Positions 1-8,729 of a stretch of DNA of 64,000 bases are shown one piece after another. The stretch lies in the NCBI RefSeq assembly GCF_947497125.1, contig NZ_CANMFI010000005.1, forward strand, positions 62,001-126,000. Direction: 5' to 3'. Position numbers and translations under genes: made by a program. The notes beneath the pieces are model-generated. The model had not been told where the DNA came from. It worked only from the letters and a program-made list of their open reading frames with translations, and searched no databases. Each line of letters begins with the position of its first letter. Within the stretch, counting starts at the first letter, position 1. The stretch comes from an uncultured Polaribacter sp. Its GTDB lineage: Bacteria > Bacteroidota > Bacteroidia > Flavobacteriales > Flavobacteriaceae.

Positions 1-15
1 AATCATTTTCTTTTG

Positions 16-80
16 TCATTCCTGCGTAGACAGGAATCTATTTATATAGTTTCTATGGATTCCCGATTTATCGGGAATGA
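16..80. repeat. Two short palindromes downstream of moaA
   Basis: Two hairpin-forming palindromes lie here: ATTCCTG/CAGGAAT at 18-37 and ATTCCCGA/TCGGGAAT at 59-78, the second followed by GACA. Elements of this look (palindromic, with ATTCC arms) are common between genes in Flavobacteriaceae. They may also act as the transcription end of the moaA operon, but no T-tract follows either stem, so an interspersed repeat is the better reading. Confidence 0.5.
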
Positions 81-128
81 CATTTCGTTATTTGTTTAAA
101 CAGTTACACGATTAATCAAATAAACATT

Positions 129-1121
129 TTACCCTCCAATCGTACTCATACTTTCAGAAACATCCCCTTTTGTTCGGTTTGCTTCAGCTATAAAACCATT
201 TTCTGGTTTCTTTTTTACCAAACTTAAAAAAAGTTCTTTTAAATCGTCATTAGAGGCTCCGTTTCTAATAAAATCTCTTAAATTAAAAACACCATCATCA
301 AACAAACAGTTTTTAAAAGTTCCGGTAGATGTAATTCTAATTCGGTTACAATCACCACAAATTGTTCTTGTAAATGCCGGAATTATACCAACAGTACCTT
401 TATGATTTTCTATTGAAAAATTACGTGAAGTAGATGATTTTTCAGATTGAATTTCAGCAACATCAAACTCAGATTTTATTTCATTTAAAATTTTATTATA
501 ATTCCAACTTTCCTGCATTTCACGTTGTCCTTTTCCATTAAAGGGCATTTCTTCTATAAATCTTACTGCAATGTTTTTATCTTTTGTTAAGGCTACAAAA
601 TCATTAATTTCATTGGTATTTATGCCAGATTGCACAACAACATTCAGTTTTAAATTCATGCTGCTTTTTTCTAGCAATTCCATGGTTTTAAAAACTTCAT
701 CAAAAACATTTCTACGTGTTATTTTATTAAATGTTTCTGCTTGCAAACTATCAATACTAAGATTGATGTTTTTTACCTTTTTTAACTTCTCTAAGGTATC
801 AATATGATTAGAAATCAATGCCCCATTGGTAGTTATATTAATATCTTCTAACAAATCGTTATAGGATAACATTTCTAAAAATCCAATAAAATCTTTTCTA
901 ACAAAAGGTTCTCCACCAGTTAATCTAATTTTATGAACACCCAATTCTGTTAACACACGAATTACACGATACATTTCTTTAAACGTTAATAGCTCTTGTT
1001 TTGGTACAATATCAATACCATGTGCAGGCATACAATACTGGCAACGTAAGTTACAGCGATCGGTTACCGCTAAACGAACATAGTTAATTTGTCTTCCAAA
1101 AGAGTCTACTAGTGTACTCAT
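129..1121 (-). CDS. moaA: GTP 3',8-cyclase MoaA
   Basis: Radical SAM enzyme that converts GTP to 3',8-cyclo-GTP in the first step of molybdenum cofactor synthesis, in the cytosol. The N-terminal [4Fe-4S] cysteines are visible as C23-x3-C27-x2-C30 after VTDR. The C-terminal second cluster is visible in TICGDCNRIRITS and the later FKNC (about residues 250-270). The protein ends in the invariant Gly-Gly tail needed for activity. At 330 aa it has the family's usual length. The start codon abuts the stop of the upstream YeeE/YedE gene, so the three genes 2105-129 are probably one transcript. The link to sulfur transport is unexplained but could serve sulfur supply for the cofactor (inference). Confidence 0.97.
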   Translation of the reverse strand: MSTLVDSFGRQINYVRLAVTDRCNLRCQYCMPAHGIDIVPKQELLTFKEMYRVIRVLTELGVHKIRLTGGEPFVRKDFIGFLEMLSYNDLLEDINITTNGALISNHIDTLEKLKKVKNINLSIDSLQAETFNKITRRNVFDEVFKTMELLEKSSMNLKLNVVVQSGINTNEINDFVALTKDKNIAVRFIEEMPFNGKGQREMQESWNYNKILNEIKSEFDVAEIQSEKSSTSRNFSIENHKGTVGIIPAFTRTICGDCNRIRITSTGTFKNCLFDDGVFNLRDFIRNGASNDDLKELFLSLVKKKPENGFIAEANRTKGDVSESMSTIGG

Positions 1122-1535
1122 TTAGTTGGGTAATTTTTTACTAATGGCACCGTACAAAAATGTACCGATAAGCGCTCCTAATAATAAAATTAAAGCAGGT
1201 ACTAATTTGAAACCTAAAATAACAAAAATAGGTGCAGCACAAGCGCCTGAAATACCCCAGCCTAAACCAAAAAGTGCGCCTCCAAAAAGTGTGCTTATAT
1301 ATCCTTTTTTCTTTGGTTTTGGAGTAATCTTATGACCATTTATATCTTTTATTTTCCCTGTTTTAAAGAGTTGCATAAAAATTGCAGAAACAAGGACTGC
1401 TCCTCCAATAATTCCGAACATATGAAATGATTGAAAAGTAAACATTTCGTAAAAACGATACCAAGAAATGGCTTGTGTTTTACTTAAAACAATTGCAAAA
1501 AATATACCGAGTATTAAAAATTTGATGTTTTTCAT
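1122..1535 (-). CDS. YeeE/YedE family membrane protein, C-terminal half type
   Basis: Small integral membrane protein (137 aa) with about four hydrophobic segments and the glycine-rich motif GLGWGISGACAAP near residue 95. This is the cysteine-containing signature of the YeeE/YedE (sulfur-compound transport) family in its split, two-gene form. It lies 12 bp after the companion gene at 1548-2105, and together they would make one full-length YeeE-like unit in the inner membrane. Transport of a thiosulfate-like sulfur species is known for family members; the substrate here is inferred. It directly abuts moaA. Confidence 0.85.
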   Translation of the reverse strand: MKNIKFLILGIFFAIVLSKTQAISWYRFYEMFTFQSFHMFGIIGGAVLVSAIFMQLFKTGKIKDINGHKITPKPKKKGYISTLFGGALFGLGWGISGACAAPIFVILGFKLVPALILLLGALIGTFLYGAISKKLPN

Positions 1536-1547
1536 TTCTATATTATT

Positions 1548-2105
1548 TTAAAATAAAATTGGTATTAAAAACCAGGTAGCTATAATACCACCAATAAAAA
1601 AGCCAATAACTGCTAATAATGAAGGAAATTGCAAACTACTTAAACCGGTAATTGCGTGCCCAGAGGTACAACCACCTGCGTAACGAGTACCAAAACCAAT
1701 AAAAATACCTGAAACAATAAGTATTAAAAATCCTTTTAAAGAAAAGACTACTTCGGTACTAAAAATTTCATCTGGAAAATATTGAGAAGCAACATTCAAA
1801 AATCCTAAATCAGATAATTCTTGAATCGTATCTGGATTTAAATCGATGGTTGGATCCGGAATTAAATATCCTTCTGTAATAAAACCACCAATAATTAAAC
1901 CAACAATAAATAATAGTGCATAATCTCTTTGTTTCCAATCTTTCTTAAAATAATCAGATACTTTTCCGGCACCAGACATTGTACATAAGGTTTCAAAATT
2001 AGTAGACGCCCCAAAATTTTGTCCGAAGTAAAAATAAAGCAATAATGAAATTGCTATTAAAGGTCCGCCAATAAACCATGGCCAAGGTTGTAGTATAAAA
2101 TCCAT
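1548..2105 (-). CDS. YeeE/YedE family membrane protein, N-terminal half type
   Basis: Integral membrane protein of 185 aa with about five hydrophobic segments. The signature YAGGCTSGHAITG carries the conserved cysteine of YeeE/YedE sulfur transporters (around residue 145). It is the partner of the shorter gene at 1122-1535; such pairs are common in Bacteroidota and Proteobacteria, often near sulfur-oxidation genes. No sulfurtransferase or rhodanese gene is seen beside it here. First gene of a probable three-gene transcript ending in moaA; waaA ends 19 bp upstream on the same strand, so read-through from waaA is possible. Confidence 0.85.
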   Translation of the reverse strand: MDFILQPWPWFIGGPLIAISLLLYFYFGQNFGASTNFETLCTMSGAGKVSDYFKKDWKQRDYALLFIVGLIIGGFITEGYLIPDPTIDLNPDTIQELSDLGFLNVASQYFPDEIFSTEVVFSLKGFLILIVSGIFIGFGTRYAGGCTSGHAITGLSSLQFPSLLAVIGFFIGGIIATWFLIPILF

Positions 2106-2123
2106 ATTTATTTTCTATTATTT

Positions 2124-3374
2124 TTAGGGTTTCCTATTGCTAACCAAATATTCATTTATATAATTCATTATTAATTCTGTGGCACCTAAGTGATCTTTAA
2201 TATACCTATTATTAATAACACCTGTTAGCTTTCTAAAATTATCATCTTTTTTAAAGTTGATAAGAGTTTTATTAAATTCCACTTGATTTTCAATAGAAAC
2301 ACAACCTCCAATTTTAACCAAATCTACTGCTTCTTTAAATTTACTATAGTTATTTCCAATAATTACAGGAATACCAAAAGTTGCAGGTTCTAAAATATTA
2401 TGTAAACCTGTTTTTAAACCTCCGCCAACATATGCAACATCTGCTGCTGCATATATTTTAGTTAATAAACCAATCGTATCGATTATAAAAACATTGTATT
2501 CTTTTAAATTTTTATCTTTTTTATCAGAATATAAGACCGATTTTGCAACAATCGATTTTTGCAACTCTAAAATTGCTTCTCTTTTGATATTGTGCGGAGC
2601 TATGATAAATTTCTCATCATTAGTTGCGTTGTTATTGATATAATTTACTAATAATTTTTCATCGTCTACCCAAGTACTTCCTGCAACTAAAGTGTATTTA
2701 CCTTCTTTAAATTCTTCTATGAAGTGAAGTGTATTATCTTGTGTTATAATTTTTGACACCCTATCAAAACGGGTGTCACCAGCTACAGTTACATTTTTAA
2801 AATTGATAGAATTTAGTAAATCTTTAGAGTTTTCGTCTTGCACAAAAAAATGATGAAACGCTTTTAAAGAATTTCTCATAAAACCACCATAGGACTTAAA
2901 AAAAATCTGATTTTTTCTTAATATCCCAGCAACTAAAATAGTAGTAACATTTTGTTGTTTTAACTCATTTAATAGGTTGGGCCAAAATTCATATTTTACA
3001 AAAACCGCTAGGGTTGGCTTTACTAACGATACAAATCTTTTTGTATTAGATTTACTATCTAAAGGCAAATAGCAAACAACATCTGCTAAATCGTAATTTT
3101 TTCTGATTTGATAACCAGAGGGAGAAAAAAAAGTGACTAAAATTTTATGCGTTTGATATTTTTTCTTGATTTTTTCGATGATAGGTCTTGCTTGCTCAAA
3201 CTCACCCAAAGAAGCAACATGAAACCAGATAGTTGGTTCTCCTTTTAATAAAGACAGCTTCGAAAATGTTTCTTTTCTACCCGTTACAAAAAGCTTTATT
3301 TTTTGATTAAAAAAAGTAACAACCGGCAGTAAACTAGCTACTAAAAAAACAAAAAAGTTGTATAATAAATTCAT
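2124..3374 (-). CDS. waaA: 3-deoxy-D-manno-octulosonic acid transferase
   Basis: Glycosyltransferase family 30 enzyme that adds Kdo from CMP-Kdo to lipid A precursor during lipopolysaccharide synthesis, at the cytoplasmic face of the inner membrane. An N-terminal hydrophobic anchor (residues 1-20) is followed by WFHVASLGEFEQARPII, which holds the family's catalytic glutamate. The C-terminal half has the GT-B nucleotide-binding pattern ending in YVGGGLKTGLHNILEPATFG. At 416 aa the length is normal. It is the first gene after the rpmA terminator and runs toward the YeeE/YedE pair. Confidence 0.95.
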   Translation of the reverse strand: MNLLYNFFVFLVASLLPVVTFFNQKIKLFVTGRKETFSKLSLLKGEPTIWFHVASLGEFEQARPIIEKIKKKYQTHKILVTFFSPSGYQIRKNYDLADVVCYLPLDSKSNTKRFVSLVKPTLAVFVKYEFWPNLLNELKQQNVTTILVAGILRKNQIFFKSYGGFMRNSLKAFHHFFVQDENSKDLLNSINFKNVTVAGDTRFDRVSKIITQDNTLHFIEEFKEGKYTLVAGSTWVDDEKLLVNYINNNATNDEKFIIAPHNIKREAILELQKSIVAKSVLYSDKKDKNLKEYNVFIIDTIGLLTKIYAAADVAYVGGGLKTGLHNILEPATFGIPVIIGNNYSKFKEAVDLVKIGGCVSIENQVEFNKTLINFKKDDNFRKLTGVINNRYIKDHLGATELIMNYINEYLVSNRKP

Positions 3375-3413
3375 TCTTGTAAAAATACAAATTCGGTAGA
3401 AAATAAAGGCATA

Positions 3414-3444
3414 AAAAAACGCTCAAACAATGTTTGAGCGTTTT
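3414..3444 (-). terminator. Rho-independent terminator of rplU-rpmA
   Basis: Perfect stem ACGCTCAAAC / GTTTGAGCGT with a three-base loop, flanked by an A-run on the plus strand (a U-run for minus-strand transcription). It sits 22 bp after the rpmA stop, so it ends the ribosomal-protein transcript. The T-run on the other side makes it symmetric. Confidence 0.9.
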
Positions 3445-3465
3445 AAATATAAGATATTTTATTTC

Positions 3466-3726
3466 TTAAACTTCAAAAGGAGTTATAGAAACATATGATC
3501 TATTGTCTTTTTTCTTACGGAATTCTACAACACCATCTACTTTAGCATGTAAAGTATGATCTTTACCCATGTAAACGTTTTCACCTGGATTGTGAGTTGT
3601 ACCTCTTTGACGAACAATAATATTACCTGCAATTGCAGCTTGTCCTCCAAATATTTTTACGCCTAATCGTTTTGATTCTGACTCTCTACCGTTCTTCGAA
3701 CTACCTACACCTTTTTTATGTGCCAT
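3466..3726 (-). CDS. rpmA: 50S ribosomal protein L27
   Basis: Bacterial L27, 86 aa, a large-subunit protein whose N-terminal tail reaches the peptidyl-transferase centre. The N-terminus [18 protein letters not shown] is diagnostic, and there is no Firmicutes-type cleavable leader. The core [21 protein letters not shown] is intact. It follows rplU by 21 bp, the classical rplU-rpmA pair, and ends just before a strong terminator. Confidence 0.98.
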   Translation of the reverse strand: MAHKKGVGSSKNGRESESKRLGVKIFGGQAAIAGNIIVRQRGTTHNPGENVYMGKDHTLHAKVDGVVEFRKKKDNRSYVSITPFEV

Positions 3727-3747
3727 GTTATTGAGTTTTAAAGATTA

Positions 3748-4251
3748 TTACTTAGTTAATGCGTCTATTAATTCTGCTTTCTTTAAAGAAGTATATCCTT
3801 TAACACCAGCTTCTTTAGCAGCAGCTTTTAATTCAGCAACAGTCATAGAACTAAAATCTTTAGAGACTGCCTTTACCTCTGCTTTAGGAGCAGCTTCCTT
3901 TTTTGGAGCAGCTTTTTTAGCAGTTGTTTTTTTAGAACCAGAAGCAGCAATAGACTCAATTTTAATCTCTGTCAAATACTGTCTGTGTCCGTTTTTCTTT
4001 TGGTAACCTTTTCTTCTTTTCTTCTTGAAAACGATTACTTTATCACCTTTAAGGTGACTTAAAATTTGAGCTGTTACTGAAGCTCCTTCTATAGCTGGGG
4101 CGCCAATTGTTACATTTCCTTTGTCATCAAGTAAAAGAACATTATCAAAAACAACTTTTGATCCTTCTTCTCCTTGCAAACGGTGAACGTATACTTTTTG
4201 GTCTTTTGCAACTTTAAACTGCTGCCCTGCCATCTCTACGATTGCGTACAT
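3748..4251 (-). CDS. rplU: 50S ribosomal protein L21 with C-terminal extension
   Basis: The first ~103 residues are a normal L21 (start [14 protein letters not shown]; signature [14 protein letters not shown]). The remaining ~60 residues are an addition: an Ala/Lys-rich linker, then a helical module with [20 protein letters not shown] and [10 protein letters not shown] that resembles SAP/Rho-N-like nucleic-acid-binding motifs. Such tails are frequent in Bacteroidota L21. It binds 23S rRNA in the large subunit. First gene of rplU-rpmA, with a TATATTTG promoter element about 60 bp upstream. Confidence 0.96.
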   Translation of the reverse strand: MYAIVEMAGQQFKVAKDQKVYVHRLQGEEGSKVVFDNVLLLDDKGNVTIGAPAIEGASVTAQILSHLKGDKVIVFKKKRRKGYQKKNGHRQYLTEIKIESIAASGSKKTTAKKAAPKKEAAPKAEVKAVSKDFSSMTVAELKAAAKEAGVKGYTSLKKAELIDALTK

Positions 4252-4311
4252 ACTATCTGTTTTGCGTATTATTAGTAAATATTTTGCATTAACCTAATGA
4301 AAATGCGGATG

Positions 4312-4319
4312 CAAATATA
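4312..4319 (-). promoter_or_regulatory. Promoter -7 element for rplU-rpmA
   Basis: On the minus strand this reads TATATTTG, a perfect match to the Bacteroidota -7 consensus TAnnTTTG. It predicts transcription from about 4305 and a leader of roughly 50 nt before the rplU ATG, room for the autoregulatory leader often found with L21 operons. I do not see a clear leader hairpin. Confidence 0.65.
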
Positions 4320-4445
4320 CATCTTTTTTAGTATTTAACAATAAACTTTAATTTATAATTCAAAAATAAGGTTTTACTAAAAAACACAAAAACTGCTTTA
4401 AATAAATTTTTTATATTCTTTAACGTTATTTTAATTCTATTATTT

Positions 4446-4453
4446 TATTTTTG
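4446..4453 (+). promoter_or_regulatory. Promoter -7 element for the M16 peptidase pair
   Basis: TATTTTTG matches the Bacteroidota -7 consensus TAnnTTTG and lies 35 bp before the ATG of the first M16 gene, divergent from rplU. The -33 element is not obvious in this A/T-rich stretch. Confidence 0.5.
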
Positions 4454-4488
4454 GTTTATATATAATCATAAATTTAAAAAAAAAATCA

Positions 4489-5802
4489 ATGAAAAAAAGT
4501 TTTCTATTACTAGCTGTTGCTTTTTTGGTTTCATTTTCATCAAATGCACAAAAAGTAGCATTTGTAGAATATGACCTTTCTAATGGCATGCACGTTATTT
4601 TACACAAAGACAACTCTGCACCTGTCGTTACTACCTCTGTAATGTATCATGTTGGAGCTAAAGATGAACAACCAGACAGAACCGGAATGGCGCACTTTTT
4701 TGAGCACCTACTATTTGAAGGAACTAAAAACATTAAAAAAGGAGAATGGTTTAAAATAGTATCCTCTAATGGTGGTAAAAATAATGCGAATACCACAGAT
4801 GATAGAACTTACTATTATGAAGTTTTTCCATCAAACAAATTAGAATTAGGCCTTTGGTTAGAATCTGAACGTTTACTTCACCCTGTAATTGGGCAAGATG
4901 GTGTTGATACACAAAACGAGGTTGTTAAAGAAGAAAAGAGATTACGTGTAGACAACCAACCATACAGTGGCTTTTTAGAGAATGTAAAATTAAATATGTT
5001 TAAAAAACACCCTTATAAAGGAACTACTATTGGAAAAATGCAACATTTAGATGATGCTACCCTAGAAGAGTTTTTGGCTTTTAATAAAAAATTCTATGTA
5101 CCAAACAACGCTACTTTAGTGGTTGCAGGTGATATTGATATTGCAGATACCAAAAAAATGGTTGAGGCTTATTTTGGACCAATACCTAAAGGCGAAGACA
5201 TTACTAGAAGCTTCCCAAAAGAAGACCCTATAACAAGCCCTATCAATGCAAAGGCGTATGATGCAAACATACAAATACCAGCTATTATTACCGCTTACAG
5301 AACACCTTCAATGAAAACAAGAGACTCTAGAGTCTTAGACATGATTTCATCTTATTTAAGTTCTGGAAAAAGTTCTGTTTTGTACAAAAAATTAGTAGAT
5401 ACTAAAAAAATGACTCTTCAGGTTGGTGCTATAAACCTAAGCCAAGAAGATTACGGAACATACATTGTATATGGTTTACCACAAGGTGAAACTAAGTTAA
5501 ATGATATTGTTAAAGAAATAGATGAAGAAATTGTAAAAATGCAAACTGAATTAATCTCTGAAAAGGATTATCAAAAATTGCAAAATAAGTTTGAAAACAA
5601 CTATGTAAACTCTAACTCTAGCGTAGAAGGGATTGCAAATTCTTTAGCACGTTACAATGTTTTATACGGAGATACAAACTTAATTAACACAGAAATAGAA
5701 ATCTACAGATCTATTACCAGAGAAGATATTAGAGAGGTTGCTAAAAAATACTTAAACCCTAACCAACGTTTAATTTTAGAATACCTTCCAAAGAAAAAAT
5801 AA
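4489..5802 (+). CDS. M16 family zinc metallopeptidase, catalytic subunit
   Basis: Pitrilysin/insulinase-family protease of 437 aa. A signal peptide (residues 1-20, ending SNA) places it in the periplasm or outer envelope. The zinc site is the inverted HxxEH motif, H69-F-F-E72-H73, with the distal glutamate in NEVVKEEKRLR around residue 145. Two M16 half-domains fill the rest. The next gene, 19 bp downstream, is a second M16 protein without the zinc motif, which fits the known two-subunit architecture of mitochondrial-processing-peptidase-like proteases: an active chain plus a chain supplying the Arg/Tyr pair. The substrate is unknown. Confidence 0.93.
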   Translation: MKKSFLLLAVAFLVSFSSNAQKVAFVEYDLSNGMHVILHKDNSAPVVTTSVMYHVGAKDEQPDRTGMAHFFEHLLFEGTKNIKKGEWFKIVSSNGGKNNANTTDDRTYYYEVFPSNKLELGLWLESERLLHPVIGQDGVDTQNEVVKEEKRLRVDNQPYSGFLENVKLNMFKKHPYKGTTIGKMQHLDDATLEEFLAFNKKFYVPNNATLVVAGDIDIADTKKMVEAYFGPIPKGEDITRSFPKEDPITSPINAKAYDANIQIPAIITAYRTPSMKTRDSRVLDMISSYLSSGKSSVLYKKLVDTKKMTLQVGAINLSQEDYGTYIVYGLPQGETKLNDIVKEIDEEIVKMQTELISEKDYQKLQNKFENNYVNSNSSVEGIANSLARYNVLYGDTNLINTEIEIYRSITREDIREVAKKYLNPNQRLILEYLPKKK

Positions 5803-5821
5803 ATCAAAAGACACACTAATT

Positions 5822-7870
5822 ATGAAAACAAAAATTTTATCGTTAATAGCAATAGTAACCATGTCTTTTGCTTTAAACGCACAAATAGATAGAAGTAAAA
5901 TGCCTAAGCCAGGACCAGATCCGGTAGTAAAACTTGGTAAAGCAAAAGAATTTAAACTAAAAAACGGAATGCGAGTAATTATGGTAGAAAACCATAAATT
6001 ACCAAGAGCATCGGCTAATTTGACCATTGATAACAAACCTGTATTTGAAGGTGATATTGCTGGAGTATCTGGCATGATGGGTAGTTTACTTGGAAGAGGC
6101 ACAGCGTCTATTACAAAGGATGAATTTAATGAAAAAGTAGATTTTTTAGGAGCTAATATTAACTTTTACAGCGGTGGTGCATACGCTTCTTCTTTAGCAA
6201 AATACTTTCCTGAAATTTTAGAATTGATGGCCGATGGAGTTAAAAATTCTGAATTTTCTCAAGAAGAGTTCGATAAAGAAGTTAAAATAACTTTAGACGG
6301 TATAAAATCTAACGAAAAAAGTGTTACTACAATTGCTAGACGTGTAGAAAATGTTCTTAATTACGGAAAAAATCATCCTTACGGAGAGTTTACAAGTAAA
6401 GAGAGTGTTACTAAAATAAATCTAGAAGATGTTAAACAATTTTATACAGATTATTACAGACCTAATAATGCTTATTTAATTATTGAAGGCGATATTAATC
6501 CGAAAGAAATTAAAAAATTAGTGAAAAAATTATTTTCTGATTGGAATAAAGGAACCATTCCTACTCAAGAAATGCCTGTTGCAGAAAATGTTTCGGCTAC
6601 AGAAATTAATTTTATAAACATGTCTAATGCTGTTCAATCAGAAATTGCAGTAATCAACAATACCAATTTAAAATTAGGTGATGAAGATTATTACGCAACT
6701 TTATTAGCAAATCAAATACTTGGTGGCGGTGGCACTGCGCGTTTGTTCCAAAACCTACGAGAAGATAAAGGGTATACGTACGGTTCTTACTCTAGCATCC
6801 AACAAGATAGATATGCTGCTAGTTTTAAAGCTACAGCAAGTGTTAGAAATATGGTTACAGACAGTTCTGTTGTAGAGATTAAGAAAGAAATCAATAAAAT
6901 AAGAACTGAAAAAGTTACTGAAGAAGAGCTTAAAAATGTAAAAGAAAAATACATTGGTAGCTTTGTTATGGATGTTCAAAAACCAAGAACTGCTGCAAGT
7001 TATGCGCTTAACATTGCACGTTACAACCTGCCAAAAGATTTTTACGCAAACTACATTCAAAATATTAATGCAGTTACCTTAGAAGATGTGCAAAACGCAG
7101 CATTGAAGCACTTTAAAGCAGATAATGCTAGAATAGTAATTACTGGAAAAGGAATAGAAGTTTTAAGTAATCTTGAAAAATCTGGCTACCGTATTAACTA
7201 TTTTGATGCCTACGGAAACGCTACTGAAAAACCAGAAATGACAATGCCAATTCCTGATGGGATGACTACAGCAGATGTTGTTAATAAGTACATAATGGCT
7301 ATTGGAGGTGAAGACAAGGTAAATTCGGTTAAAACTATTATGATGGTTTCTAAAGCAACTGTGCAAGGAACTCCTTTAATGATGATCATGAAAGCAAGTG
7401 ATAAAAATAAAAGTTCACAAGCTATTTCTGTGATGGGCAATGTAATGCAAAAAACCGTTTTTAATGGTAAAACTGGTTACTCTGAAGCTAGAGGTAATAA
7501 AATGCCTATGACAGAAGAACAATTATCTGAAGCTACAAAAGGCAATGCTCTTTTTAACGACTTGGCATACACTAGTGGAAAATTAATAAGAATTGAACCA
7601 ATTGAAAACGAGAATGCTATTGTTTTAAAATATAATGATACTGAAGTTTTTTACAACTTAAAATCTGGCTTAAAGATTAAAGAAGTTAAAACTGTAAAAA
7701 CTCCTGACGGAAAAGAGGTAAAAATTCCTACTACATTTTCTGATTACAAGGCAGTAAATGGAATTTTATTCCCTCATGCAATTGGTGTAAAAAGTGGCCC
7801 AATGAATTTAGATTTTAAAATTTCTGAAATCAAAATAAATGAAGGAGTTTCTGATGCAGATTTTGAATAA
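5822..7870 (+). CDS. M16 family peptidase, non-catalytic partner with C-terminal extension
   Basis: 682-aa envelope protein with a signal peptide (residues 1-20). Residues ~40-450 form two M16 domains, but the position expected for HxxEH reads GVSGMMGSLLGRG, so zinc cannot be bound. The substrate-binding R/Y segment is present as FQNLREDKGYTYGSYSS. The last ~220 residues form an additional domain resembling the C-terminal lipoprotein-sorting/DUF-like extension seen in Bacteroidota M16 proteins. It is co-transcribed with the active subunit upstream (19 bp gap) and followed by a strong terminator. Confidence 0.9.
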   Translation: MKTKILSLIAIVTMSFALNAQIDRSKMPKPGPDPVVKLGKAKEFKLKNGMRVIMVENHKLPRASANLTIDNKPVFEGDIAGVSGMMGSLLGRGTASITKDEFNEKVDFLGANINFYSGGAYASSLAKYFPEILELMADGVKNSEFSQEEFDKEVKITLDGIKSNEKSVTTIARRVENVLNYGKNHPYGEFTSKESVTKINLEDVKQFYTDYYRPNNAYLIIEGDINPKEIKKLVKKLFSDWNKGTIPTQEMPVAENVSATEINFINMSNAVQSEIAVINNTNLKLGDEDYYATLLANQILGGGGTARLFQNLREDKGYTYGSYSSIQQDRYAASFKATASVRNMVTDSSVVEIKKEINKIRTEKVTEEELKNVKEKYIGSFVMDVQKPRTAASYALNIARYNLPKDFYANYIQNINAVTLEDVQNAALKHFKADNARIVITGKGIEVLSNLEKSGYRINYFDAYGNATEKPEMTMPIPDGMTTADVVNKYIMAIGGEDKVNSVKTIMMVSKATVQGTPLMMIMKASDKNKSSQAISVMGNVMQKTVFNGKTGYSEARGNKMPMTEEQLSEATKGNALFNDLAYTSGKLIRIEPIENENAIVLKYNDTEVFYNLKSGLKIKEVKTVKTPDGKEVKIPTTFSDYKAVNGILFPHAIGVKSGPMNLDFKISEIKINEGVSDADFE

Positions 7871-7895
7871 TCTGAACGGACATTAAAGCAAGCAT

Positions 7896-7930
7896 AAAAA
7901 GAGTCAAAATTAATTTTTTGACTCTTTTTT
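7896..7930 (+). terminator. Rho-independent terminator after the M16 pair
   Basis: Stem AAAAAGAGTCAAAA / TTTTGACTCTTTTT with a six-base AT loop and a T-run, 26 bp past the stop of the second M16 gene. Confidence 0.9.
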
Positions 7931-8729
7931 ATTTGCTAATTTCTAATCATATTTATTTGCTATTTTAAAGAGTTTTGAGGCGTTTTTTTAAACAGAAATT
8001 CACAAACATTTAAAAACAGTCTTTTCGTTCAATTTGTAATTCTACAAGAAACTTTTACGAATTGCTTGTTTGTATGAGACGCTTACAGCGTGACAAAACA
8101 GGGAGGAGAATCCCATCTTCCTCAAGAGAAGAAACACTCTTATTTTAGTTAGTCTGCTTTTTTCACTCGCAACGCTTGTCACTTCGACTGTAGAGAGAAG
8201 TCGCATAACAGTGATAATGAGAACGTGAGTTTCTTTATATGATTTCTCCTAGCGTCGAAATGACAATGCTGGGTAGAAATGACAATACTTTACCCTTATA
8301 ATAAACCGCAATACTTAACACTTCGACTGTAAAGAGAAGTCACATAACAGTGATAATGAGAACCTGTGTTTCTTTATGGGATTTCTCCTAGCGTCGAAAT
8401 GACAAATCTGGGAAGAAATGACAATACTTTACCCTTATATTAAACCGCAACACCTGTCACTTCGACAACGGAGAAGTAACATAACAGTGATAATTTCTAC
8501 TATCGTCGAAATGACAATGCTGACTGGAAAATCTCCTCTTAATTTTCCTGTTTCTTCTTGGCTAAATAAAGGCTCTATGAAGAAATACTCTTGCATGAGA
8601 CCCTTTCAGAGTGATAAACATTACGTAAAAAACTAATGTAAGAGTATTTACAATTTTGTCTATTTCTCTTACGTTTATTCTTTTTTCTCTCTTCCAACTC
8701 CTATCTTCCAACTTCCCTCTAATTAAAAC
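7931..8729. other. Gene-poor intergenic region with repeats
   Basis: About 800 bp between two convergent genes with no credible coding sequence. It holds the 139-bp tandem repeats at 8168-8523, and copies of the motif GTCGAAATGACA and its complement. The only ORF above 60 codons on the plus strand (8418-8636) runs through the repeats and shows no protein-like features. Confidence 0.7.
8168..8523. repeat. 139-bp tandem repeat, 2.5 copies
   Basis: Copy 1 is 8168-8306, copy 2 is 8307-8445 and a shortened copy 3 is 8446-8523. Each has the palindromic pair CACTTCGAC...GTCGAAATGACA, the text CATAACAGTGATAATGAGAA and, in full copies, GACAATACTTTACCCTTAT. Copy 3 lacks the middle ~60 bp. The ends CACTTCGAC/GTCGAAATG look like the arms of a short palindromic intergenic element amplified in tandem. 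Confidence 0.85.

Noticed and set aside
8418..8636. 72-codon ORF in the intergenic gap
   Set aside because: It runs through the 139-bp tandem repeats, has no promoter and looks like translated repeat DNA.
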